Shown piece by piece: positions 11,311 to 24,734 of a DNA stretch of 64,000 nt (the first letter of the stretch is position 1; each line of letters opens with the position of its first letter). The translations under genes and the position numbers were made by a program. The notes under the pieces were generated by a model that saw only the letters and a list, made by a program, of their open reading frames with translations, was not told where the DNA came from and did not search any database. The stretch spans positions 11,846,109-11,910,108 of the forward strand of contig NC_088325.1 of the NCBI RefSeq assembly GCF_910592395.1, in the 5' to 3' direction. Source of the stretch: Lineus longissimus (lineage: Eukaryota; Nemertea; Pilidiophora; Heteronemertea; Lineidae).

Positions 11311-14300
11311 TTCCTTCTACAGTCACTAATCATACATGCAGTTTATTGAGCTGATAATGTCCTAGTTGACGCTCAGCTCTTAGACCATGATCACATTTAA
11401 TTCTATCTCCTATGGCTGCATGCACCAGAAACTTATATGCTTTTATAAATGTAGACTGTCAAGCTTCGATCTTGCTAACAGGAAAGTTGCTTTCATTGGA
11501 TCAAACTTGGATGTACAAGATGTTTAAAAGCACTTCAAGATAAAAGCATCCAGAACCAGCTTTTTTGTTCCAAGCATTGGTTTCCTCGTTGTGTGATGGC
11601 AATGCAAATATTCGAAATGGGATGACTCCACTTGGCACGTTTTGACTTAATATTGCTGACATGCACATTCTATTACTTGTAACAAATGCTAATGTACATG
11701 TCAGAAGTCGTTATTCAAGTTTGATGGCAGGCAAATGTATTTAGAACAGCACAAAAAGAACTTACTGACCAACGAGTCAGTCTGGCTTCATCCTCTGAAA
11801 CGGCAATCAAGGTTAGAAAGAATGAAGTAGTTTCCAGCCAATTTATAGTCCATATTATCTGGAAGTTTCCATCGGCCACGCCATCATTTCCACTTGCTGA
11901 ACCAGATCAAATACCACACTTGAGCTTCTCTCACAAGCTAACAAAAGTCATAGGACTGGTGCAATTACACTTGACAGATCCAACATCCAGTCCAGCTCCA
12001 GAACTCCAGAATTGAAACAACTTTTGTTCCTCTCCACCTGATTTCAGCTGATCGAATATCTGACCCAACGCAGGAACAAATTCATTATCGTAAGACAATA
12101 GAGATACAGAGCACTCTTTATCATTATCACTGCCATATGGAGTAATAGCCTGAACAGATTGGTGATAAGTTCATGTTTCTTTCTCCATCAACTAATTGCA
12201 TGATTGAAATATGACTAATGTCAGATATTAGAACAGTGGGAGGAACAATACGAAGAGATCAGATGCAAACCGTAGCCAAAGCATAAATTTTAATGAGAAA
12301 GGTCTGACGAAAGTACACCTATCTTTAACTGATAAACGTTGTGTGGCTTTGAAACGGAAGAGACTGCAGTTGGCCTTGCATCCAACGCAGCAGTTATCTT
12401 TGGCTCCATAGTATCAGTGATGGATACAGCTATCAATTATTTTTCACTCCAACAGGATATATTTTATCAAAGGTTATCAGACTATTCCAATAATCTTAAC
12501 TGCACCTGACAAGTTGCAGAGAACATTGTTGTATATGCTCGTGACACGCTTGTCCAGGAATCAGAGGTCATATAAACTGTTCCTTGTGAATTGTACTATG
12601 GAATATGTAATTAAAATGGCACTATAGTTGTCGAAAGGGTCGCTGGGCTAACTGATTATGTTTGAATTGTCCTCGAGAAACCTCATATCCTGCCAAGGTA
12701 TTGTTTCTGTCTAGATTTGTATTGGCTGAATGGTAATGGAGACTTGGCAAATAGTGTTTGTTCAGGAGTGAAACAGAGGGTGATGTGACCTTATGAGGCA
12801 TCCTGTGACAGCTACTTGAATCCCCAGATTGGTTTCCATCCCTCACAGCTGTAACATGTATGACACTGATGTATTAGATTTTAGATTGTAATGTACAGTT
12901 TGGTATTTTGAGGAGAAATAAGCAACTCTGTTTAAGATGAAAGATTGCTTAGATAATCAGGAGCGAGGTGGTATCCTGGAAATGTGTCCGACTTCTGATC
13001 AGAAGGTTACATGAATGGCCAAGTGAAACGCGGTGTGAGCCCTAGCATTAAAGCATACCGTTTCACTAAAGACACAAATTTCTATAGCATTTCCTTTTAG
13101 CTTTCGATCCTATCTATCTGGAATGGCTTTTGTTTTGATACAATATTGTACCTTTACCTAGAGCAGGTGTTCAGGGTATCAAATCGCCTTAAGAAATGTA
13201 TCACATCGCAAAGGTATGCCATTTTCTAGTTCTACAAAGGAGGAACACGTTTGCTCAGACAGTTTATAAACATTCAACAATCGCATAAGATCAACATGCC
13301 AAACTAGAGAGTGATTCTCTGGATTTTTCTACAGTTTTGTATCAATACTGACAAAGTTGGAAACATCACCTGTGGTATTGAATCACCAAGGAAAATGAAG
13401 GTACCTGACTTCACATGAGAAGTCAGGCAGTGGTGCTTCACAAAACCAGTTAAAAGTTATGTCTTCTCCAATTTCACATGTTATGCCGTATTTTGATCAA
13501 GTACACAGCAGATGTATTCAATCCAACTATTCAACTTTCTTTAGTTACAATACAAAGGAGAAACAGTCGCTTTCTATGACATATGAAAATTCCAATTCTA
13601 TAACGCCAACACACCATAGAAAGCATCTATTGTTATTCGTGCATCTGAGTGGAATTAAGAAAGGGCCTTTTTCATAACCCGATGTTAGAATGGGGAATTC
13701 AGCAGCCAGCCTTGTACTCCAAAGGAACATTGAGGCAAAAAGCATTGCACTGGTTTATCTGACTCAAAAGAAGTCGAAAGTGTCCACTTGAAGCTGATTA
13801 TTATTGTCAACTACATGTGGTGATGGCTGTTCATTCATTTTGTCAGCCGTGTATGCACAGCCGATTTCAATGGCACTGTCAACATACGCCATCGACCGAC
13901 ATGCACACCTAAAACACTCAAAGCAGCAAGAGTAGTCAATGATTCAAACACTTCCCAAAAGTAATCGTCAAGGCCTGCGAGTCTTACTTGTTGCAGCGGA
14001 CTGTAAACTTGTCAGTGGCACTCTCCCCTCATGAAGTCCACGAGCCAGCCTGTTTCATGTCTGATGGTTGCCCTTTCATTTTGCAGACTACTGCTTGCCA
14101 TCATCATACAGTAGACACTTTGAATGTCTGATCAATGGCATTGTGCAGACCAGAAGCCCCAAAGACAAACCCTACTCACGTCGCATCGCCAAAGCAGCAA
14201 CAGTCAGTCCTGAATAAAAATTACATTACATTCTGTCTTTGATTATCAATGTACCTAATGATTGTCGCTAATGACAACAAATGCAATCACCATCTTCATC

Positions 14301-14937
14301 TCTGGGAGGTAGGAAAATTTGATAACGGGTGTCGCCAGCTCTTCAGTTGATGAAATTAGATTATCACTGCCAGGGAGTCTGGGTTATTTTTGTAGACGGA
14401 GATGGAATGTATGTCTGGCGAGGCGAGGGGTAATAATCTAAAAATTCCTGTCAAAGAACAACAAGGTCAAACCGCATACGGGGGTAATCATTTCGATTTT
14501 TTAGAACTCCCTCTCTTGTACATACTTAAATATGCTAGAGTCAAGATCTCCTCCGACTTATGAACCAAAAAAGATTCCATTCCGGTACATGTGTAAATGG
14601 CCCTGGAGCACTATCATCATAAACCAGGCAGTAGCTTTATCTCCAAACTGCAAGGACACACGACACCACAATTAAATTAGCACCAATTACAATACAAAGA
14701 CTGCTATCTTTATTAGATTTTCAGCTACCGAGTCAGATAAAATATCCACTGGTCCGCCTAAGGCAGATCATCATCAAAAAGACTTTGTCGAATTTTTGGT
14801 ATGAGCCATCAGATGCTGATATTCCATACAGCCGGACAGGCCTAAAAACTGAATTTAAGTTTTTATACAATTGTAGTACTTGATACTTTACTGAATTTCA
14901 AAACCGCTTACATTCTTTCCCCACCCTCATCCAGAAA
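11311..14937. other. non-coding stretch with one SINE fragment
   Basis: No supported gene. At 12022-12067 a good acceptor (ccacctgatttcag) precedes 14 open codons and a gtaaga donor, a possible microexon that I cannot substantiate. The tRNA-like fragment at 12961-13030 is listed separately. Confidence 0.4.
12961..13030 (+). mobile_element. SINE head fragment (tRNA-like)
   Basis: The segment gaggtggtatcctgg…gtgtccgacttctgatcagaaggtta has the A-box region and anticodon arm of a tRNA-type SINE. The B box is lost (only 'acatgaatggcc' follows), so this is a decayed fragment rather than a tRNA gene. Confidence 0.35.
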
Positions 14938-15082
14938 CCAAGGAGTGCATCACATTCTGTGCTATACACACTTGGCAATTTCTGGCCAGTTGAGAATTAC
15001 AGAGTTGCACTGACTGAGCCTCGAACCCAAGACCTTCTGCTTACAGGCAGGACACTCTCCACTGCACCACTGCACTCCCCAA
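14938..15082 (-). mobile_element. tRNA-derived SINE, copy 1 of a shared family
   Basis: On the minus strand the B box gggttcgaggc (plus-strand 15018-15028) lies downstream of an A-box-like tgcagtggtgcagtgg. Next come ttctcaactggccagaaatt and a tail with ccttggtttctgg. The same order of words occurs at 41966-42120, so the two belong to one SINE family of about 150 bp. Confidence 0.6.
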
Positions 15083-16707
15083 CATGCCCAAGGAGTGTAG
15101 CAGCTCAGGATTTTTGAGCAAGGGGATTGGTAAGGTGGAGTGTTCAGGGGAGGGGGAAGTTCTCGACTAACATTTCAGAGAGGCAAGGAAACTATACCCC
15201 AACCCTTGGTATGGCAATCATCGAAGAAAATGACAGTCTTCCTATTTCTCTAAGACCTCCAATATTCCAAATGTGGCACCAAACTTGCCTCCATCTGCAA
15301 CAGTTGTCAGACTCTCTCCAAATACCAATCACATGACATTTGAATATGGTACACACCGCTGAATAATTTTTGGTATCTTTCCTAGCCAGGTTGTCCTGAT
15401 CATACATATTGTAAATTATTTGTAAACAGAGGTGCTATTGGAAAATGGAGCGTTTCTCATTATCCACAGACCTTATTGGAGGACATGAGATTGAAGTAAC
15501 CATTCCACGAAAGACGTTCAAATGACTAGCAACTCCTGCACTTGCTCTGAGGTGATTATATGCGTATCACTGCAGTTTCCAATATGGTGCTGTAACAATG
15601 ACTCCAACTTTTGTGAATTTTAGAAAATAGAAGTAATAGTGAATAGAAGTAAAGTGACTAGCCTAAAGTCAAATATGTTGTGATGTGTTTGTGTTGAACC
15701 GATGCTGAATGGTTGGATCAGCAGTGTATATATATCTCCTGCTGTGACCTAGAAACTTCGGCAGCATTATACTTTCACCAACACAAAAATACATCGCAAA
15801 ATTTTTTGACATCAATACATCTGTACATACATCATACATAAGAGTTATTTTCAGCATTGATCCGCAAGTGAAATGCGCAAATCAAGGAGCTATTGCAAAA
15901 ATCAATCGGCAATATCGAAGCCACCACTTCATTTGCATCTCTCTGATGCTCCTGGCTATTTTGATTTATTTTCGTACATCATACAGCGAAGCCAATCCTG
16001 ACGACCGAAATAATTCGCAATTGACGTCTGTTCCTTTGGGAGTGTGTATACAAACTTCACAAATATAGCACATGCATTCCTCATTAAGAAAATGGGGAAG
16101 AGGGGTACATTTTCACATTTTTCCTCACAAAATTAGAAAAAGATGTGAAACAACTGCCATCTGAAAGTACTGATCAATGCTTTCCAAAAAGGCAAGAAAA
16201 TGTTGCCTCTTATTTGACACAAACATGACAGAGATTTAAACAATCACCCAACAAAGCAACTTGATATCTGGATCTAAATCAAAATTCAATTCAGAACTGA
16301 AATTTTAGACAATGTTCCTATGTTTCAAAAAGTCAGATTAAAGTATTAAACAATGTTCGATATTTTCAAAAGTTTTTGGGTCCTTTGAGAATTCTGCCTC
16401 GCGGAAGAATTGGAAATTTCACCGAAAGATCTGAAATTCTGATCCGCAGGAGGAAAAAATACTCACCAGGTGTGAAATTTCTGTCTGAAGATCATTTAAT
16501 TGTCTCATGACACATTTTCAAACTTTCTGTCGAAGTGTAATATATTTGGATGAATTCTTTTAGAATTTGAATGATAATGAATGGTGACTACTGAATACAG
16601 GGATTCAAAATGTTATAATGTATATGTAATTGGCGATAATAAAGCTCCCAATCGAACTTATGAGTTCTGATATTTTGTTTCTGTAGCAGTTTGTGACACT
16701 TGCTCAC
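15083..16707. other. non-coding stretch
   Basis: No supported gene. The frame at 15868-16068 follows a good acceptor (ttattttcag) and contains a hydrophobic stretch (ISLMLLAILIYF), but it lacks other support. Confidence 0.4.
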
Positions 16708-17004
16708 TTTTGGACTCGCCTCAGGCCAGAGAAATCGCAAAAGTCTGAACAATGTAGATTTTCATTCGTCCCAAATACCATCAGGGACTGGATTGCTCTG
16801 TCTCAACCAACCAACAAGGCCAAAACACTCGAGGCATTCCTTGCTAGCCTACCGAAGGCTAGATACTAGATAGCCCTGGCGCACCGCACTCCCCACCCTC
16901 GGTATTCATACACTCTTAGTGTCCTACACGTATATAAGAAGAAGAAGAAGTTAAGTAAACTCGGCACTATAAACAGATCATGAAATTTTTGGACTCGCTT
17001 CAGG
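16708..17004 (+). mobile_element. 5'-truncated non-LTR retrotransposon (LINE) with flanking direct repeats
   Basis: From about 16726 a frame ends at TAG 16867-16869. It encodes the C-terminal signature of CR1/Jockey-group reverse transcriptase ORFs: RFSFVPNTIRDWIALS, then a Leu/Phe-rich stretch TLEAFLASLPKARY. A short 3'UTR ends in an AAG microsatellite (16937-16950), typical of these elements. Direct repeats of 18 bp with one mismatch (ttttggactcgcctcagg at 16708-16725 and 16987-17004) look like a target-site duplication. Thirty-six bases lie between the AAG tail and the second repeat, which is unexplained. The copy is only about 260 bp and non-functional. Confidence 0.75.
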
Positions 17005-20000
17005 GGAGGAAAGGTGTCGATATACTGATCACCTGAGGGCGAGACTTTATCGAACCTATAATGAAAGTGCAGGGTGCCGTGAAACAAATCATGTGGATTG
17101 TCACAAAATTTACGAAAATTGAATTATCGATGACAAATTACTTGTGGCAACGTATACAGCAGGATGACCAATCAATACACTGAAATCAACAACATCGGAG
17201 CTGTCATCAGCAGTCGAGGCTAGTACTTCATAATAAAATGGCAGAAATTAAGGTGAACTGTCTTGTGCAGCCCTGGTCGATTACATCTGGCGGATAGTGT
17301 TATCGAACTTTGGCAATTGATTACAAGTTACAAACGTTACATCACCGAAAATTATACGGGCAAGAATTCAAAATGAAAAATGCCATCTGCACTTTTGGAG
17401 TTAATTCAGTCAGAAAGGTGACAAGTAAAATGTTAGAATTCACTGAGGCAGATACAGAAGAAATTCTCGATTCTAATTCAATGGGACCTTATCAAGCTTC
17501 CTCGATAATCATATCAGTGTAGGCCGCCCTCTCTAACTCAATTGTTTAGCGCTGATTACGTCGAGCTAGTATTCTAAGAACAGTTTGTCGATTTGAGTAT
17601 AGTATGGCTGATTACTGCACTGTTTCAGGAATGGAACCCTGCCATGTTCTGTCATGATCTACAGTGTGTCTCAAAAACGCAGTTGTTACATTTTTAATGG
17701 TTAACGAGGTGAAAAAGTTCTCCGATACTTTGTCTGTCTCTGTGCGTCCAAAGCAAGGGTTGAACCCTCACTGGGATGATACGTCACTAACTACATCACC
17801 ATTGGCGCCTTTATGGCAGAACATTATCTTGAAAAGAAAACTCATCTGTGTGTGTTTAGACTTGAACACACTGCTTGAATGTGAAGACCGATATCAAACA
17901 TTAACCAATATGATAATTTTTAGATATGCATATCAGATGACATGACGATGGTCATTTTAAATGATGGCCCAACTCATTGCACAATACGTCATTCCCATAT
18001 TACTTGTGGTGGAATGATTACTTGTGGCGCCATAATGGCACCCTCCATCTTAAAAAAAAAGTAGATAAGTCTGAAATCTTTGTGAAATATATTGTGCAGG
18101 ATATGATTATGGTATAGGATGATATTCAATAAGAGCAGGGTTGGACCCTAACTGGTTGATAAGCTGTTACTACTGGCGCCAGCAGGACATGTACGATATC
18201 TTTGAATGGAATTGTCCACGATGACTTTAGAAAAATATTTCAGACTAGTTTTGCCCCCGAGAATTCTATTCAATAAACAACACAAAATAATAACGCGCAG
18301 ATTGACGGCAGCGAAACTGACTTGCACACTGTCTGGGAAATGTTGAAAAGAAATGTGCCATTCAGCTCGGTGCAATAAGATATTTATTTCATTATTATAT
18401 CAGTGGTGCATTGAGATGGCATAAAATTGAATCAGTCCTATCAGGAAATCCCAATGGAATATCTGAAAACGATCGCAATACCGAGAAAATTTGCAAAAAT
18501 TCGAGATGTGTAATCAGAAAGTTTGTAAAAACTTAACAGCATTATCGAGGAATATTATACAGTGGGATAAGGAAGTACCAGTTTCTGCCTCTAGGGGTAT
18601 CTGAAGGGATATTAGAGCTTATCTCTGGGAGTTTTTTTCAATACTACCTGGTCTAACTGATGAGGAAAATATAGAGTAGTCTGCCTAAGCCAAGGTAAGG
18701 AAAATGCTCCATCTGAGTGGACCTTTGCTTGTGAAACATGTGATTGACATCTCCTGCCCCTGGTTAAAGAGAGAGATGAACCCAATTAACCCATACCACA
18801 GTGACATGCAAGAAATACTTAATAGAGCTAATGTCGACAAATATCTATCTTTGTGCTGAGGACTGGAAATTGATACATACACAGAACAGTCTTCGATGTA
18901 CCCATTTCAGGGTTATGAGAACAAAGTTCATGGACTACACAGAAGATGAACAGCCCCTCTGTCTCCATTGCGCAATAAAAGAGTCATTGCCACTGCCAAT
19001 TTCAAAACAGGATATGACTTTTTTTGAGCAGGCAATTTGTAATTCCGTAATATGCAGATGCGAAGAGACGTGGCCACACAATGTTTCTCTGGGGGTCATA
19101 ACGAATTCCAGATAATATCATCGCGAAGTTTTGGACCCAATATTTTTTACGTCCCATTGTAGCACAAGCCTTTGTGCTTTCTGATGAATAAATCATGTTG
19201 TTTTTCTAGATGGTCCTATCATTAATAATGTACATACTTTGGGCGTCTCTGGGTTTAAAACCACACATTAACAATCATGTTGTTGGCATAGCTAGTTTAG
19301 AACTGTCCACGAAGGTCCAAGAAGGCCTGCAACATAAATACTGCACGATCCTGTGGGAGGGTAACATGGTTTGTGGGTTGAGTGAGCAGAATATGCAGTG
19401 TCCTTTGGTGGGATGAGACAGGTTCACGGTGGGAGTCCAGATAGCTTCTGTGCCAAGAGACTTATATTAACACAAACACAATGAAGATGAGATAACTCCA
19501 GGATTTAAAAGGCACATTTAATGGACAAAGATCCTCATCAGCAACTCCAAGAACATAACAAAGTAAGTTGGATCAAATTCCCAATGCATTTATGCTCTTA
19601 CTATAATGATGATATGCAGGTGTCACTGGCTTTGTTACCAAGAAACGGATATATCCACACAGAAAAACAACTGAATCAAATCAGGCAAAGCTGTCATCGA
19701 TCTGCCAAGATGTGACTTTTTGATCTGAATAAGATTATCAAATACAATGGTAAATTTAATTGGAATGTCAAATCATTCTCCAGTAGAGCTATAGGGCTAA
19801 ATCGTGACAGGTAACAGCTGCTATTCAGATTGGAAAAAAAATCTTCAATGTTTTGATATGGGCATAAAAATATTGATGCCACGTAGTCATGTAGTTTTTT
19901 TAAAGCACCCTCCAAAGGAGAGATTTTTATTCCAGTGACCGACAGTAAACTGGTCAATGCTGGGGACCACAGTGATGATTCTTGTCGCAGATTAGCACCT

Positions 20001-20064
20001 GCCATGACCAATGTAAAGGAGGGAATTTTGTTACATGCAATAATTATCGCAGGTTGCTGCAACT
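17005..20064. other. non-coding stretch
   Basis: No supported gene. Diverged direct repeats around 17750-17830 and 18134-18185 share a 'gcaagggttgaaccctcactgg…ggcgcc' layout. A weak exon candidate at 19210 is listed separately. Confidence 0.4.
19210..19416 (+). other. weak candidate: ATG-containing exon with signal-peptide-like N terminus
   Basis: An acceptor (catgttgtttttctag, ending 19209) is followed directly by ATGG and 68 open codons. The first residues, MVLSLIMYILWASLG, resemble a signal peptide, and a possible donor gtgagc lies inside at about 19381. No domain is recognised and the rest of the frame has no internal support. Frames of this length are expected by chance in 64 kb. Confidence 0.18.
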
Positions 20065-21781
20065 AACAAGAGGCCCAAGGGCCTGGCGCTCAGCTGAGTT
20101 AATATCATTAATATCTTCCCGGTGTTTAGTTCATTATGCATGAAATGGCATGCTCCATGGTATTTGATATCCTTTTGCGTTCACTACGGTACCAACGTTT
20201 TTGGTTGACATAATTATGCCACTGTTCATTCCTCAATCCTGACCATAATTCGGGTGAAATCATCGTATGAAAATATTTACCGAAACATGAAGTTTCGGCC
20301 ATGAATGAGGATACTCATTGTCATAGCCTCGTTTACAAGTACGAAGTATTTTCCCGCGAATATTCAAAACTGCTTGGCTCCTTGCCAGTTAAATATCATG
20401 TGACTATACACAAAATAGAAAACTTTGATGGAAATTGTAAATCATTTTTTTATCTATCAGGGGAAACAAGCTGATGATGATCAAATAAATCATTCATGAG
20501 AAATCGTTTTGTTGCTGAAGCTTGCATGACGAAGTTAATGCTAAACCTTTTCTTGTGCTCTACTGCGCCACCGTAGTTTTCTATTTAGACCAGCGATGAC
20601 GTCATTTCTGGTGATTCCCTACGTTGTCCAATGAGCGCTTTTTAAAATGTGCCATTTGGTATTGTACAGTATGCAATGTATTTTTTCAGCGCTGCCAGTT
20701 GCCGAACAGAATGCCGTAGCTCCCTCAATTTCCAATCAATTTTTATGGGAGTGACATTTTTGTATTGCTTAGAATGTCTACTTTTTACCCATGAAAGAAT
20801 CGTAGAACTAAAACATAATAGGCGAACAGAATCATGCCGATTCACTGCACATACTGTGGGAATTCTCCACTTCAAAATACATCGGCGATGTCATCGCGAA
20901 CAGAGCATGCACTTCCGATATCGTTTTCACAGAAATGTGGCCAAATTTTCAAGAACTAATTTCTGAATTTAGTCCCTAAAGACCTTATGACTACCACTGA
21001 AACGATCTAGTGATAATATCGCCCACCAGACTACTTTTTAAGCAGAAAATTGGGTACTTGAGTGTCATTGAGCTCCAAGATTATTGCACATGGCGTAAAC
21101 AACATCCCACCATTTTGTCTCTGCTTCGGTATTTCGTACGCCGCTTATAATGCACCTTCCCAATTAAAACCAACATAATGAGGCCTTACATCGTTGATTG
21201 AATAGGAACACCACACAAAACACAATAAAGTGGGGGTACAATCGATTACGAAGCTGAAGTGAACAGTGATTTATTCCTATAGAGCTACTGCTTTTGTTGT
21301 GTAGCTGCCATGTTTTGAGAACTGGCAAATAGGAGACTTCATTGATGGCTGACGTCATCGGGCGGGAATTTGAATCAGCAGAAATAATTAAAAGGCAGGT
21401 AGCGCCCTCTCCTGTTAAAATTTTGAACTTTTTCTCAATAAAATAGATTTTCAAGAATTTTATCTTAATATTAGAGCATATTTCTAATACTAATTCTGCT
21501 GCTCCTAGGCCGATATAGGCCAGTTTCCTTCATGCACTCTCGCTCGCAGGAAGTAGGTCGAATGGCGACAAATTTTGTTTTGAAAGTAGAGTTTGACCAG
21601 AAGTATCCAGAAATGCAAAATTGAAGTCTCTAGGTCTTACGGTTACAAAATGTGCACCATGGGTTTAACGGACGGATGGATGGATGGATGGATGGATGGA
21701 TGGATGGATGGATGGACAGACGGACGCCACTGAACAACTTATTTGACAAGCTCGGCTGACTTAGTCAGCTGAGCTAAAAAT
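20065..21781 (+). mobile_element. pearl/HINE-like non-autonomous element, about 1.7 kb
   Basis: The left end, aacaagaggcccaagggcct, holds a 6-bp palindrome with a 2-base loop (20071-20084) and is followed by gctcagctgag (20088-20098). The right end has a GGAT microsatellite, then gacggacgccactgaac, then gtcagctgagc (21764-21774), which is the inverted copy of the left subterminal repeat (10 of 11), and a final aaaaat. This architecture (subterminal inverted repeats, microsatellite near the 3' end, A-rich terminus, no coding capacity) is that of pearl elements of molluscs and Helentron-associated (HINE) elements. Related right ends occur at 38920-39137 and 58611-58695. Two perfect CRE palindromes (tgacgtca at 20597 and 21350) lie inside. 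That the interior is one continuous element is inferred. Confidence 0.6.
21674..21715 (+). repeat. (GGAT)n microsatellite
   Basis: About ten units of ggat just inside the right end of the 1.7 kb element. A matching GGAT/GGAA tract sits at the same place in the copy at 58611-58695. Confidence 0.9.
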
Positions 21782-24575
21782 CTATTCGGTTTCTCATGTG
21801 CCTTATACATGATAAAGGCTTACTTATAGTTCCAAAAGACAGCTCACTATTCAGATCAATATTAGGTTTTTGATAGGTTTGAAATTTCAAATGCTCTGGG
21901 GCGGGTTCTTCTTTCTTCCTTTACTTTGGAAACAGCCCACTGCTCTGGATGTCACCCGGACCAATGGACCAGCTGGCCTGCCTCCAATGTTTCGATTCTT
22001 TCTGCGATATCACACACACTTTTTTCTCTACTGCGAGATTTATACTGTTATAGTTGCAGCCAAAACTGAATTAGGTGTGTCTGCTTGACAAATGGGTCAA
22101 TTGCAATGAGAAAATAATGTATTTATCTGGTAAGACCAGCTGAGTTTCCGCCCACAGAACTGTTGTTATTCAATGTAAACAGGTGTTCAGACTACCCCAG
22201 TCCATGCAAAATATCATGAAAAGTACTCAAAGTCTGGCACCTTTCAACTCTTTTGGTACCCATGACCTGCAGTGTTGTACATAAATGCAGTTTGCTACTT
22301 GCTAACTGCGGCTTGCATGAAGAGTGGATGGAAGCTAGTCCTTCCAGTATCTTTGTGATCACAGTTTTCCAAAGCAAAAGGATTAACATAGGACATATAG
22401 GGAGAGAGGACATATCGAAAACAGGTCCTTGGAAACACCATGCCTATTCACCAATTGCCTCAGGCTAAGACCTCAGCTGTACTGAGCCATGGATCCATCA
22501 TCAACACTGCTACCCTTGGATGGGTCTTCCTCATCTTCTTCTGCGTTATTGATATTTTCAAGATCCACGCCAAACAGTCAATTGGTTCCAGGATTAATCG
22601 AAAGATACGAATTGCTTTCCAAAATGCATGACAGGAGACGCATGAACGTATGACGCATGAACACTTGAAACTCATTAATTTGAATTTTATACCAGCATTT
22701 ACAATGTAGATTTCCGCTGTGTCTCAACAATAATTCATCATCACAGGTGCTTTAGAATTCATTATGATCATTATTATTTCAATCATAACTACTGTGTGGG
22801 AGTTTGTTAAGAGAAAAAATACAGTGTTATGACCCCATATGTCAACAGTACAGAATGTTATTTATTTTCGAGAGAAATAAAAAATAAATATTTGTTCTTA
22901 CTTTACTGAAATGTGAAGGCCACCACCAGTATCTTTCCTGCCCACATCTTAACTGTTCCACATGTAAGAGGAAAACCAATCAACATGATCATTATCACCA
23001 TAGGAGGACACTCAACTGGCCTTGCCAAGGGGGGGGCACTCCATTTTAGGAACAAACTTCTCCACAAAAATATCCGACCTTGCAGAGGATAATTAAGTCG
23101 TTCGCAAATCAGGCCTTGATCACATTGATATAAGGATGATTTACCCCAAAAGTACAGCTCTGGTTAAAGGAAACATGCAGCCGCTTTTATGCTTATAACA
23201 CTGATGTTTTACCCGAAACAATATCTGTCAGTTTTTTCGTTTTTATTGAACCAAGGTTGTGTCCTTAAGGCCACACCCCTGCTTCCGACAAGCTTTTCCT
23301 CAATCAATTTTCAAAGCAATACTACATGTATCAACCTGCATACTGTTATATTTCAAAACAGTAATGTTAGGTTAGAGGTGTTAGTAGAGCTCATGTAAAA
23401 ATATTTTACCTTTTGACAATGAAATATGAGCAAATTTCAGAACATTATAAAACACTCCCTCACAGTTTATAGCAAACATTTCAGAATTTTTCTAATATTT
23501 GAATTCAATATTAAAATCAGACGAAATGTGTGTTGCCCTTGGCTTAAAAAGCTAGGTGGGTGGATTTGAAAATCAATACGGTCTGGAAAAATGTTTCGAT
23601 ATTGATATTTCAGCATGCACCCCAAGCCCGAGGGAGGTGGAGTGGGTCTCTTAGGCCTTTTCAGGAAGGGAGTTCGCCTAAGCTGGAAGATATGGGCAGC
23701 CAAGCCCAAGGAAGGACAAGCCCATGTTTACGACCATCACTCAATGCTTTGCGTGCCAAGGCTGATTGAGGACATTTGGAGTTTTGGAGTGTTCCATCAC
23801 ATTTCCAAGATGAAGGCCTACAATAGCTGATGAGTTCCACATACCCAGAGCTTCCAGGTTTTCAGGCACCAGTGTCTCAACAGGAGCTAGGGGGTGATTA
23901 AGTAACAGATTGAGTCCTTGAATAGTCTTGATGTACTGCGAGATGGGATACTTTAAACTTTAAATTTTACTTGAAACTTTAACTTTAACTTTGAAGTATG
24001 ATGCTACGTTCCTTTGAGCTAGACTTGCACGCCAAATACAGCTGAAATGTGGTTGTCAATTGTCACCCCCTGAGAGAGAGGTGGGAGGCAAAAGGTGGAT
24101 CGCATCAGTCACCTATTGGATCTATCGCTTTTAAAGAAGTATCCATGAGACATTTCCCCATCTTTTGACAATGTGGGAGCGGAGTCGGAATGCAACCCCA
24201 GGCAGTGAGACTGCGGAGGTGCTAGCTTCCTTTGTGAATAACCCAATTCCATATTCTCTGTAAAAAACAAGGGAGCGTTCGGATGTGGGAGTGGAGAGTG
24301 TGTTGGTGCCAAAAACATTGATGGTTGGAACTTGACACAAACCTACCTCATTGCCACAATGAACTGCAACCACCTCTATTCTGCAAATATAGAATATGAT
24401 AAACAAATATCAATCAACTCTATTCAAGATTTTCATGAAAAAGTGAGTTTAGTGGCAAATTATACAGGCAAAGCATGTGGAATCCTTTCAAAATGCAGCT
24501 GGCAAATCCTAAACATCAAATAAAAGAAAATGATAGACATGAATTAAAGCACTGTCACATGATGGTCTCGCCGAG
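21782..24575. other. non-coding stretch
   Basis: No supported gene. The locally GC-richer segment 23603-23830 after an acceptor-like ttgatatttcag has two overlapping open frames, neither recognisable. Confidence 0.4.
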
Positions 24576-24734
24576 TACAATGGAACCTCACTTAAGGACA
24601 ACCTCTCTATCAAGGACACTTTTGGTCCCAAATTGGTTGTTTCCATTCAATTTGACCTCTCTAATCAGGACACCTTGATATTAAGAATAGCACATGTCAG
24701 TCCTGATGGTGTCCTTAGTGGAGCGGTTATACTA
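24576..24734 (+). mobile_element. MITE, 159 bp (GGAACCTC family), near-complete copy
   Basis: The left end is tacaatggaacctcacttaaggaca and the right end, inverted, is tagtataaccgctccactaaggaca; both are TA-bounded. The core ggtcccaaattggttgtttccattcaatttgacctc is shared, with few changes, with 27909-28090. TA-bounded termini beginning CAGTGGAACCTC recall pogo/Tc1-mariner-type transposons. It has no coding capacity. Confidence 0.65.
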
